A stretch of 64,000 bases of DNA from Chitinophaga flava (GTDB lineage: Bacteria; Bacteroidota; Bacteroidia; Chitinophagales; Chitinophagaceae), in contig NZ_QFFJ01000002.1 in assembly GCF_003308995.1 (NCBI RefSeq), positions 3,720,001-3,784,000 of the forward strand, given 5' to 3'. Below are positions 1 through 9,230 of the stretch, one piece after another. Positions within the stretch are counted from its first letter, which is position 1. Every line of letters begins with the position of its first letter. The notes beneath the pieces were generated by a model, which made no database searches, was not told the DNA's origin, and was given only the letters and a program-made list of their open reading frames with translations. The position numbers and the translations under genes were made by a program.

Positions 1-106
1 TTGGGCTAACAATCGGGTTTACTTTTACATTGGAAATAGCAACATTGCTAACTAAAACACCTCCTGCTACTAAGGAGAAAAACAGTTTTTTCATAAAGGG
101 TAACAT
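1..106 (-). CDS. N-terminus of a small exported protein (partial)
   Basis: The minus strand opens at ATG 106-104, with a second in-frame ATG at 94-92, and stays open to the left edge. From the second ATG it reads MKKLFFSLVAGG, followed by further hydrophobic residues ending near VSNVAISNV, which is a typical Bacteroidota Sec signal peptide with a short basic start and a hydrophobic core. Only about 31-35 residues are visible and no mature domain can be seen, so the function is unknown. The start at 94 gives the more usual signal peptide. The reading frame and signal are seen directly; export is inference. Confidence 0.5.
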   Translation of the reverse strand, partial: MLPFMKKLFFSLVAGGVLVSNVAISNVKVNPIVSP

Positions 107-758
107 TTTGATAATCCTAAAAATAACAGGGACTACTGTTACAGAATTTGCATTCACTTTTATTACAGCCCGTAAATTGACTGCTCAATACAACAAACAT
201 TGTTAGCACTGTTTACCATATTGAGCAATCATCTTACCAACCGGTAATATCTGCAATGTCAAGCGCCCCCTGAAGTTATTGGGAACACCAGTGATAATGT
301 TCTCTACTTCAAAGTAGGAACTGCAAATGTTTTTGATTCCCGGATATACCCCATCAGATAACCAAAATCTTCCGGGTTGCTGGTTTCAATGATTACAAAA
401 ATTAGAACCTTCAAATCCGACGGACCTGAAGGCTTTGCGGACTTTTCTTTTTCATACGGGTCGGTTGAGGGTTTATAAATGATGATATTACTACATGCGG
501 TTTACAACGTATCAGCCCAGGAAATATAGTAATAAAAAAAGTAGACCGGCCCCACTCGTTCCGTGACAGATACTGATCTCATGGATACCTGTCTGGTCAT
601 AGGTCAGCCGCTTTGAAGACCGTATCTGCATGCGCATTGTTAAGATAAAAACGGATTGTTGCATTCAACAGCTTTCAAATATTATCTACATGATAAGAAT
701 AGAGCACTTCCATTAAAATGTTTACATTTATATCAGGAACATCACAAGCTGTTTTGAA
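107..758. other. Intergenic region, mostly without recognisable features
   Basis: This 650-base stretch between the edge gene and the AraC-type regulator contains no intact gene that I can support. On the minus strand a 65-codon open stretch at 305-501 looks like a gene remnant and is listed separately. I see no convincing promoter of the TAnnTTTG type in front of the regulator, although the last 100 bases are AT-rich. Confidence 0.5.
305..501 (-). pseudogene. Possible C-terminal gene remnant
   Basis: Minus-strand open stretch of about 65 codons from a stop at 502-504 to a stop at 305-307, with no start codon. The translation has protein-like composition, with segments such as YKPSTDPYEKEKSAKPSG and ETSNPEDFGYLMGYIRES, and would be the C-terminal end of a longer protein. 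I do not recognise the family. It may be a decayed gene or chance coding. Low confidence. Confidence 0.25.
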
Positions 759-1577
759 ATGCAACTCTTGCCGTCTGCCATCTTAGCGCCATATATCAAA
801 AGCTATACTGTCATCACTATTGATAAAGATCTTGACAACGAGGTGTTTTATCCGAGTGGATTTGTTGATCTGGTGATCAATATATCCAGCGGTGCTGCCG
901 CCACTATCATCAATGGCAGAAAAAAAGATACCCCGGCAATAGAGTTGCTGGGGCATCTTACATTGCCTACGAGACTAACTGTCAATAAAGGTACTGTTGT
1001 GCTGATTGCGCGGATCTATCCGCATGCCAGCGCTTTATTCTTTCCCAATCCCCTCTCGGATTTCACCAACTATGCCACTGATCTGTACGATGTTTTTTCG
1101 AAAGAGAGCAGTGAGCTGTATGAGAGACTCATGCAGGTTCCGCTCATCGAACAAAAGATCAGGGTGCTGGAACATTACTTTCTGCAACAATTGAGAAAGC
1201 ATGAAAACAGACTGAAGAAGGTAACGGTTGTTCAACAGCTTTGCAGCCATCTGTTTTCCGGGGAAGGTAACTTTAACCTGCCCGCTCTCGCTCACTATTC
1301 GGGCTTGTCTGAAAGATATATCCAAAGGCTCTACCTAACGAATGTTGGGATAAACCCCGCCTCCTTTGTGGCGGTAGTCCGGTTCAACAAAGCTTTACAA
1401 CTTGTGCTCAACACACAGGACTCCCTTACTGCCATTGCTTATGATTGTGGATACTATGACCAGGCGCATTTCATCAAGGAGTTCAGAAAGTTTACGGGCA
1501 TTACACCGTCATCAGCAAGGCGTTCACTAACGAAAAACGGGCAGGAGTTTCAACAGGCCGTCAACATAGGATTTTAG
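759..1577 (+). CDS. AraC-family transcriptional regulator
   Basis: 272-residue DNA-binding regulator. The C-terminal 100 residues form the double helix-turn-helix of the AraC/XylS family: the first helix pair lies around LPALAHYSGLSERYIQRLY, and the second contains the typical segment AYDCGYYDQAHFIKEF followed by FTGITPS. The N-terminal 150 residues resemble the DUF6597-type sensor domain common in Bacteroidota AraC proteins (start MQLLPSAILAPYIKSY), not a cupin; this match is from memory. The ATG at 759 is well placed and no better start is seen. It converges on the SnoaL-like gene at 1586-2032, with 8 bases between the stops, so it is not an obvious direct neighbour regulator of the NRPS operon. 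Target and ligand are unknown. Confidence 0.85.
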   Translation: MQLLPSAILAPYIKSYTVITIDKDLDNEVFYPSGFVDLVINISSGAAATIINGRKKDTPAIELLGHLTLPTRLTVNKGTVVLIARIYPHASALFFPNPLSDFTNYATDLYDVFSKESSELYERLMQVPLIEQKIRVLEHYFLQQLRKHENRLKKVTVVQQLCSHLFSGEGNFNLPALAHYSGLSERYIQRLYLTNVGINPASFVAVVRFNKALQLVLNTQDSLTAIAYDCGYYDQAHFIKEFRKFTGITPSSARRSLTKNGQEFQQAVNIGF

Positions 1578-1585
1578 CATATACG

Positions 1586-2032
1586 TTATTTTGAAGGATG
1601 ATTGCTGCTAAACATGTCGCGGTGCATCTTCCAGCCATCTTTTGTTTTTTTCCAGATGACCACCACTTTACCGTCGTCAATTTTATTGCCTTTCATATCA
1701 GTCATTTCATAATAGCTTTCTTCTGTCACGAACGTTTGTCCGTCACCGTAAAGATGCTGTATTATGAATCTGGTATGGACCTTCGGTCCATCTTTGAAGA
1801 ACCTGGCCATATTCTCTTTTCCGCAAACAGGTGCTGCATTGGGCGGAAACAAGCAGGCATCGTCGGTATATCTGGTGAGGATAGATCCATCGTTTTTATT
1901 AGCCAGATCGGCATAAATAGCATTACTGGCTTCAATGGCCTTCCTGGCCTCCTTCAGCCGCTGATCTGCAGATTGCGCGCTGGCCAGATATGTCACTTCC
2001 AATAACAGACTTACCATAAGAATTCTTTTCAT
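1586..2032 (-). CDS. Secreted SnoaL-like/DUF4440 (NTF2-fold) protein
   Basis: 148 residues with an N-terminal signal peptide (MKRILMVSLLLEVTYLASAQ, cleavage probably after SAQ). The mature part has the pattern of the NTF2-like DUF4440/SnoaL family: a first helix with AIEASNAIYADLANKND, then a strand with RYTDDACLFPPNAAP, and a C-terminal strand pair ending VVVIWKKTKDGWKMHRDMF. Such domains are small cone-shaped pockets, often of unknown substrate and annotated as ketosteroid isomerase-like. No catalytic function can be assigned. The start ATG at 2032 gives a complete signal peptide. It lies 63 bases downstream of the ABC exporter that ends the NRPS operon, on the same strand, but nothing else ties it to peptide biosynthesis. 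Confidence 0.75.
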   Translation of the reverse strand: MKRILMVSLLLEVTYLASAQSADQRLKEARKAIEASNAIYADLANKNDGSILTRYTDDACLFPPNAAPVCGKENMARFFKDGPKVHTRFIIQHLYGDGQTFVTEESYYEMTDMKGNKIDDGKVVVIWKKTKDGWKMHRDMFSSNHPSK

Positions 2033-2095
2033 TTGTATTTTTTATACAAATGACGCACTTCTGTTGATGGTGAAATTGTAAAATTGCGAACAAAA

Positions 2096-3862
2096 TTATG
2101 ACTGGACCTGCAGGGCATTCAAACTTCTGTATATCCCTCCTTCTTTATCGATCAGCTGATGATGAGTGCCTTCTTCCGCCACTTTCCCCTTGTCTATTAC
2201 GATGATTCTGTCGGCTTCCCGGATGGTGGAAAGCCGGTGAGCAATGATAATGCTGGTACGACCCTGCATGAGATTATTCAATGCGCCCTGTACCAGTTGT
2301 TCAGACTCAGCATCCAGTGCTGAGGTGGCCTCATCCAGGATAAGGATGCGCGGATTCTTCAGCAAAGCCCTTGCAATGGCTATCCGTTGCCGCTGTCCGC
2401 CAGAAAGCTGTACACCTCTGTCTCCCACCATTGTCTCAATACCCTCAGGGAAATGCCGGATAAAATCCCATGCATTAGCTTGTTGAGCAGCGGTAAGGAT
2501 CTCTTCGTCACTGGCGCCGGGATTGCCATAGGCAATGTTATCCCGGATGGAAGCGGCAAACAGGAATACTTCCTGTGGTACCAGCGCGATCTGGCTTCTA
2601 AGCTCAGAGTAAGGTACATGGCGGATGTTACGTCCACCGAAATAAATATTGCCGTTTGCCGGATCATAAAGTCTCAGCAACAAGGCTGCAATGGTGCTTT
2701 TACCGGCGCCGCTATGGCCTACCAGTGCCACCTTCTGATTGGCGTTCACTGAAAAAGACACATCATCCAGTACCTGCTGATCAGGCCGTGTCGGATAATT
2801 AAAAGAGACGTTCCTGAAAAGGATGGTACCATCCAGTATATGCTGAGGCACTATACCCGTAGTATCTGTTAGTGGCTCCGGTTCTTCATCCAGGATTTCA
2901 AACAGGTGCCTGGTGGCGCCCATACTCTTCTGCATCTGGGTATATACTTCCGCCAGTTCTGTAATAGATCCGCCGATAAATGCTGCATATACCACAAAAG
3001 AGATCAGGGCGCCGGCCGAGTTCATTTCGCCGGTAGCCACCAGCAGCGCGCCTTTCCAGATGACGGCTACGATGGCCCCGAAGCCACAGAGTAACAACAT
3101 CGAGGTAAACACCCCTTTGAACTTCCCGTTCTTCATACCGATATCGGCTCCTTCCATCACTTTCCGACGGTAACGTTTCATCTCAAAAAACTCGTTGGCA
3201 AACGCTTTCACACTCAGTATCCCCTGCAAAGTTTCTTCCAGAATATTATTTGCTTCCGCCAGTTTCCCCTGCGCATCTCCGGCAAACTTCCGGATATACC
3301 TGCCAAACAACAGGCCGATGGCCAGGATCACCGGAAATACCAGCAGTACAAATAATGCCAGTTTCAGCGAAGTTGTGAGCAACAATACAAAGGCTCCTGC
3401 AAACGTAATCATGTTACGGATAAACTCAGCCAGCGTAGTGGCAAGGGTTTCCTGCAACAAAGATATGTCTGCCGAAATATGGCTGTTCAGTTCCCCGATC
3501 TTCCTTCTCATAAAAAAAGACATGGGCAATCTGATCAGATGATTATATACATCCTGTCTTAATGCTGACAACGTCTTTTCTGTGACATTAACGAAAAGGG
3601 TTACACGAAAAAAAGACAGTATCGCCTGTCCACACAGGACGGCCAGCAAAAGCAATCCTACCCGGTTAATAGCCTCCGGCAGATGATCTTTTGCACCATA
3701 ATCCACGAGCTGCCCCAGCAGATAAGGAATGGTCAGCCCTGCCAGGCTTGACAGGACCAGGAATAACATTCCTGCAGCAAAGGATCCCCAATAGGGCTTT
3801 ATATAACTATATAACCTGAACATCTGCCGGGGCTTTGATTTCAACGAAGTGTCTGTCTGCAT
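2096..3862 (-). CDS. MsbA-like ABC transporter, probable peptide exporter
   Basis: 588-residue half-transporter with a permease domain fused to an ATPase. Six membrane segments lie in residues 25-310, starting at YIKPYWGSFAAGMLFLVLSS. The C-terminal ATPase (about 345-580) has a Walker A GHSGAGKST, a signature LSGGQRQR, Walker B ILILDEATSALD and a switch His in IIIAHRLST. It should work as a homodimer in the inner membrane. Last gene of the NRPS operon, 36 bases after the aminotransferase stop, so export of the finished cationic peptide (and self-protection) is the likely role. This is inferred from position. A paralogue with the same layout is at 55941-57695. Lipid export of the MsbA type cannot be excluded from sequence alone. 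Confidence 0.85.
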   Translation of the reverse strand: MQTDTSLKSKPRQMFRLYSYIKPYWGSFAAGMLFLVLSSLAGLTIPYLLGQLVDYGAKDHLPEAINRVGLLLLAVLCGQAILSFFRVTLFVNVTEKTLSALRQDVYNHLIRLPMSFFMRRKIGELNSHISADISLLQETLATTLAEFIRNMITFAGAFVLLLTTSLKLALFVLLVFPVILAIGLLFGRYIRKFAGDAQGKLAEANNILEETLQGILSVKAFANEFFEMKRYRRKVMEGADIGMKNGKFKGVFTSMLLLCGFGAIVAVIWKGALLVATGEMNSAGALISFVVYAAFIGGSITELAEVYTQMQKSMGATRHLFEILDEEPEPLTDTTGIVPQHILDGTILFRNVSFNYPTRPDQQVLDDVSFSVNANQKVALVGHSGAGKSTIAALLLRLYDPANGNIYFGGRNIRHVPYSELRSQIALVPQEVFLFAASIRDNIAYGNPGASDEEILTAAQQANAWDFIRHFPEGIETMVGDRGVQLSGGQRQRIAIARALLKNPRILILDEATSALDAESEQLVQGALNNLMQGRTSIIIAHRLSTIREADRIIVIDKGKVAEEGTHHQLIDKEGGIYRSLNALQVQS

Positions 3863-3898
3863 CGGTTATGGTTGAAGATAAATACGGTGTGTTTTCGT

Positions 3899-5188
3899 TT
3901 ATGCGTGTACTTTTTTAGCGGAAGCGCCGGATGAGATATTTGCAGTAATATGACGCTGCAGGATATTCAGTGCCTGGTCCAGTGTTTCCTGTTCAATAGT
4001 CAATGCGGGCAGTAGTTTGACTACTTTATCATGTCGGCCAACACATTCCACAATCAGTTTATCCTGGAAGCTCTGCTGCGCTACTTTCTTTGCCAGTAAA
4101 GGATCTTCGAAAGATGAAAGATCGATACCCCACATCAGGCCCCGGCCTCTGATAACGATACGTTCATCTGCGGCGGCCAGTTCTTCTTTCAGGAAACGTT
4201 CTATGTAAGAGGCTTTTTGTTTTACAGCGGCTTCCAGACCTGTATCCCGTCTGAATTCCAGGGCAGCTTTAGCACCGATAAAAGCCAGCTGATAACCTCT
4301 GAAAGTACCGTTATGCTCACCCGGCTGCCAGATGTCCAGTTCCGGTTTCAGCAACAGCATGGCCATTGGAAGTCCGTACCCACTCAGTGATTTGGAGAGC
4401 ACCACGATATCCGGTTTAATACCTGCCTCTTCAAAAGAGAAGAAGTCACCAGACCTTCCACAGCCAATCTGTATATCGTCGGCGATAAAAAGGATGCCGT
4501 GTTTTTCGCAGATCTGTTTGAGCCCACGCAGCCATTCAGGGGAGGCAACATTCACGCCTCCTTCTGCCTGTACAGTTTCAAGGATAACAGCAGCTGGTTT
4601 TTCGATACCGGAATGTGTGTCTTCCAGCATCAATTCAAGATAGGCAAGGCTGTCAAATCCAGCAGGGCCATTGTTTTCGAAGGGCAGGAAGGTAACATTA
4701 TGCAGACCAACACCGGCCACCTGACGGTGATATTGGTTGCTGGTGAGCGCCAGGCTGCCTTGTGACAGTCCATGATAAGCACCCATGAAAGCGATCACAT
4801 TGGAGCGTTTGGTATAATTCCTGGCCAGTTTTAATGCGGCCTCAATAGCATTGGTGCCGGTAGGTCCGCAGAACTGGAACTTATACTCCAATCCTTTGGG
4901 CTTCAGCAGGAGATCATTGAACGCGGTGATAAATTCACTCTTGGCAACAGTGAACAAATCGAGGCCCTGCATGATGTTATCCTCCGCCATATAGGCCAGC
5001 AGCTGCTGTTTGATATATTCATTGTTGTGGCCATAGTTGAGCGCGCCCGCTCCCATCAGGAAGTCAATATATGCGTCTCCGTTAGCTGTGTACAGATGTG
5101 ATCCTTTTGCTTTGTTAAAGAGGGCCGGAAAACTTCTGGAGTAGCTCCTTACATTTGATTCCAATGTTTCAAAAACCTGTGTTGACAT
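3899..5188 (-). CDS. ectB: Diaminobutyrate--2-oxoglutarate transaminase (EctB-like)
   Basis: 429-residue class III PLP aminotransferase. It converts L-aspartate-4-semialdehyde plus glutamate to L-2,4-diaminobutyrate (Dab) plus 2-oxoglutarate. Visible marks are the phosphate-binding segment FCGPTGTNAIEAALKLAR, the cofactor Asp in LFIADDIQIGCGRSGDFF and the Schiff-base lysine at about residue 266 in VVLSKSLSGYGLPMA. The segment MGAGALNYGHNN is typical of EctB/Dat enzymes. No ectA or ectC is nearby, so it does not serve ectoine synthesis; it lies 30 bases after the last NRPS gene and should supply the Dab residues predicted for modules 1, 6 and possibly 3. ATG at 5188. The symbol is by family resemblance; dat would be equally suitable. 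Confidence 0.9.
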   Translation of the reverse strand: MSTQVFETLESNVRSYSRSFPALFNKAKGSHLYTANGDAYIDFLMGAGALNYGHNNEYIKQQLLAYMAEDNIMQGLDLFTVAKSEFITAFNDLLLKPKGLEYKFQFCGPTGTNAIEAALKLARNYTKRSNVIAFMGAYHGLSQGSLALTSNQYHRQVAGVGLHNVTFLPFENNGPAGFDSLAYLELMLEDTHSGIEKPAAVILETVQAEGGVNVASPEWLRGLKQICEKHGILFIADDIQIGCGRSGDFFSFEEAGIKPDIVVLSKSLSGYGLPMAMLLLKPELDIWQPGEHNGTFRGYQLAFIGAKAALEFRRDTGLEAAVKQKASYIERFLKEELAAADERIVIRGRGLMWGIDLSSFEDPLLAKKVAQQSFQDKLIVECVGRHDKVVKLLPALTIEQETLDQALNILQRHITANISSGASAKKVHA

Positions 5189-5218
5189 ATCCGTAGATTG
5201 ATTTAAGAGGTTAAGAAT

Positions 5219-8200
5219 TTATATAATAGGATTAGTGGTCAGACTGATATCATTCAGATATTTATTCAGTGTGCCGGCCAGTTTTACTGCATTATCATTT
5301 TTGATCATCGAAACGTGGTCCCCTGGAACTTCTGCAGCTCTTACTTCCTCAGCAAAGGGTTTCCAGCCCAGCCATTCGTCGAAGCCCAGCTGCGACCATT
5401 GCTGATCTGCAGCACGTACTATCAGCAACGGAGCGTTCACTTTACCTTCGATAGTATAACCGATGGAAGCATTGCTGGTCAACAGGCGGATGGTCCGTTG
5501 TGTCAGCTCCGGCAGGCCGCTGTGTGCTACATACTGTTGGTGGATGGCATGGAGCATAAAAGCACGCCTTTCTGTTACCGGCAATGATGCCAGTCTGGCT
5601 TTGAGGTCCTGCACCCATTGCGGATAAGGTTTTGCCAGCAGGCGATGTTCTTCGAGATACTGCAGCGCATCCTCTACCAGCATCTCCACATCTTCAAAGG
5701 ATACGTGACGGGCGGCCGGTGCATCCAGTATGATGGCTTGCTCTACCTGCTCCTCCACAGCTTCCAGCTGTTTGATCATCTCATACAACACATAGGCTCC
5801 AAAAGAATGTGCCATCAGTCTGTAAGGACCTTCCGGCTGTAAATCCCTGATACGGCTGATATTCCATGCCGCCAGTTCTTCCACACTGTCCAGTGGTCGT
5901 TCTCCTTCCAGGAGACCAGGCATACTGATACCATACACCGGCCCGGTATCTTCCAGACGGGCTGCTACACCATCGTACCAGTCCACCACACCATCGCCGC
6001 CGGGTATAATGAACAGTGGCCTATTAGCGGTTTTACCACCCAGCACTACTACATGCTCTCCACCTGGAAGTGTTGTTGCAGCAGCGTTTCCTCCATTTGT
6101 GCGTTGATCCAGCAGGCTGGCCTGCGCAGCAATGGTTTTATGTAACATGAGATCATTCAACCGTATATCATAACCGGCTTTTCTGATATGTGAAAGCAAA
6201 CGTACCGCTGCAAGGGAATGCCCTCCTGTTTCAAAAAAGTTATGGTGAATGCCCGGTTGTTTTACACCCAGCAACTCTTCCCAGATAGTGGCCAGTAGCT
6301 GTTCAGTGGTTGTCACCGGTGCTACATAGGGTGTTCCGGCAAGCAGGCTGGATTCGGGTTCCGGCAGGGCTTTGCGGTTTACTTTTCCGTTGGCCGTCAG
6401 CGGAATCTCTTTCAATTCCAGTATGGCAGCGGGAATCATATATTCAGGCAGCCGGTTTTTCAGCATCGCCAGTACCTGTTCGCGTGTAAAGTTTTCTCTT
6501 ATGACGAGGTAGGCGGCCAGGTATTTGTTGCCGGTACTATCTTGACGAGGCATCACGATTCCCTGTATCACCATACCACTTTCCTGTAATACCCGTTCAA
6601 TTTCACCCGGCTCTGTTCTATAGCCACGGATCTTCACCTGATCGTCGGTGCGACCCATGAAGAGGATGTTGCCGTTGGGTAGCCAGCGGGCCATATCGCC
6701 GGTTTTATACACCCTGGCGTCGGGGTCAGCGCTGAATGGGTCCTGTATAAATTTCTCCGCAGTCAGCTCCCACTGATTCCAATAGCCTCTTGCTACTCCG
6801 GCACCTCCAATCCATAATTCGCCGCCTACACCCTGTGGTACCAGGTTTCCGGCCCTGTCGATGATATAAGCTACTGCTCCAGCCATGGGTGTACCTATAG
6901 GTATGCCTGTACCGGTACTATGCACACCTGTTTTGTACATACACTTACCAATCGTTGTCTCCGTAGGTCCGTAATGGTTATATACCGAGATCTCAGGGCT
7001 AAAGCCCCTGGCAATATTATCCTGTATCATGGTAATGACATCCTGCTGAAGGGCTTCACCGCCGAAGATGAGCAGCTTCTCCGGTAGCAGCAGCCGGCCT
7101 TCGGTGCTCAATGCTTTCCAGTGGGAAGGCACTATTTTCAGACAGTCGATGCTGTTAGCCTGGAAATACTCCTGCAACAACTCTGCATCTGTAATCCTTT
7201 CTGCAGAAATGATATGTAACACCGCACCGGCAGCCAGGGCCCCGAAAAGCACAGTATTACCCAGGTCTGTGGCGATAGTGGGCACCAGTGCAAACGAACG
7301 GCATGCTTCTGAGTTGCTCCGCTGATGAAGGCCATACAGATAATCGGACAGCTGAGCATGTTCTATCATAACTCCTTTGGGCCTGCCGGTAGAGCCAGAT
7401 GTATAGATCACATAAGCCAGATGATCCGCCTGGCTATAATCGGCTATCACGGCTGTTTCAGCGACAGCACTAATTTCCGGCCAGTCCTCACGGAGATCTA
7501 TACACGTAGTAATATTATTTAGCTGCAGTTTAGGCTGCAGATGACGGTCTGCCAGCACTATCCTGCTGCCGGTATCTTCCAGTATATAAGCAATTCTGTC
7601 TTCAGGGAAAGCCGGATCCACCGGCACATAAGCGCCGCCGGCTTTCAGGATGCCGAGTATCGCGACCATCATCTCCAGGCTTCGTTCCATACATATTGGC
7701 ACCAGCCTGTCGTGTCCTATTCCTTGCTTTTTGAGGAACTGCGCCAGTATGCCTGCACGTTCATTCAGTTCTCTATAGGTCAGCTGCTGGTCTTCATATA
7801 CTACTGCGGGTGCATCAGGATGTTTGGCTACCTGGTCGATGAACTGCGCTACAATTGTTTTTCTGGTTCCGCCGCCGCTAAGGTGGGCTGACTGTCTGCA
7901 AAACTGATGCAGCAGTGTCTGCTCTTCTTCCGGCGCCAGCATATAAAGCGCCCCTACTTCCTGGGAAGGCAATGTAACGGCAGACCATAACAACTGTTCG
8001 AAATGTTTGGCCATACGCTCAATGGTGGCCGGTGCAAAAAGATCTTTACAATAAACGATGTTCAGATCAATACCTTCTTCTGTAGTAGACCACATGAAAT
8101 TGAGGTCGAACTTGGAAGTGGTATATTCCAGTTGCCCTGGTGACACCAGCAGATCGCCCAGCCGGAACTCACCTTCTGCTACGTCTTCAGATACAAACAT

Positions 8201-9230
8201 GGCCTGGAATAAGGGATTTCTGCTCATGTCACGGTCTTTCACCACCAGCTCCACCACTTTTTCGAATGGAAGGTACTGATGCTCATAACTCTCCAGCAGT
8301 GTGGCTTTCACCTGTTTCAACAGTGATGTAAAGGAAAGATTCCCTTTCACTTCGCTTCTCAGCGCAAACGTATTTACAAAGAAGCCTATGAGGTTTTCCG
8401 TTTCCTGTTGTTGTCTGCCTGCGGCTACTGTGCCTACGCAGATATCTTCCTGCCCGCTGTAGCGGAACAACAGCACTTTATAAGCAGCAAGCAGTGTCAT
8501 ATACAGCGTTACCCCCTCGGTAGTGCTAAGTTGTTGCAACTTGGCCGTCAGCAACGGATCTATACGAAGTGGAAAGATAGCACCGGCATTACTTTGCAGC
8601 AGTGGACGTTCGTAGTCTGTCTGCAACTGCAGTGGCTCTGTACCGGAGAGTTTTTCTGTCCAGTATGTTTGTTGTGATTGCAGGAAATCCCCTGTCACAT
8701 TGGCCCGCTGCCAGATTGCAAAATCTGCATATTGTAATGGCAGGGCCGGTAAAGAGAATGGAATTGCTGCCACAGCCTGTTCATACAGGGCACTTAGCTC
8801 CTGTACCAATATCCCGGCAGACCAGCCATCTGATGCAATATGGTGCATCACCAGCACCAGCACAGTTTCTTCCTTCCCTATAACAGCTACGCCTGCACGC
8901 AGCATATAATCTGCTGACAGGTCGAATGGCTGATTGATAAAGGTGTTAATATTTTCGTCGAGGTTGTGGGGGGCAATATCCTGCAATGTCCACTGTTCAT
9001 GCCCTCTGACTACCTGATAAGGAACACCCTCTTCAGCGATGATGGAAGTCCTCAGCACTTCATGGCGTTCTATGATAGCCCGCAGTGATTGTTCCAACGC
9101 CTCCCGGTGTAATTGTCCTTTCAAGCGGAGTACGGAAGGCATATGATAATGCAGACTTCCTTCCAGCTGATCGATAAACCACAAACGTTCCTGGCTATAC
9201 GACAAGGGTATCTGTTGCGGGCGCTGAGAA
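5219..9230 (-). other. NRPS module 9 (C-A-T-TE), Asp predicted
   Basis: Pocket residues D-L-T-K-I-G-H-I-G plus K differ at one position from the well-known Asp code DLTKVGHIGK. The motif ATDLGNTVLF, in place of the usual FDxSxWE, is typical of Asp/Asn-activating domains. The terminal thioesterase follows directly. Its nucleophile motif AHSFGA differs mildly from the usual GHSFGG. Confidence 0.8.

Noticed and set aside
3899..5188. Ectoine synthesis, suggested by the ectB-like gene
   Set aside because: ectA and ectC are missing; the position after the NRPS genes explains the enzyme as Dab supply.
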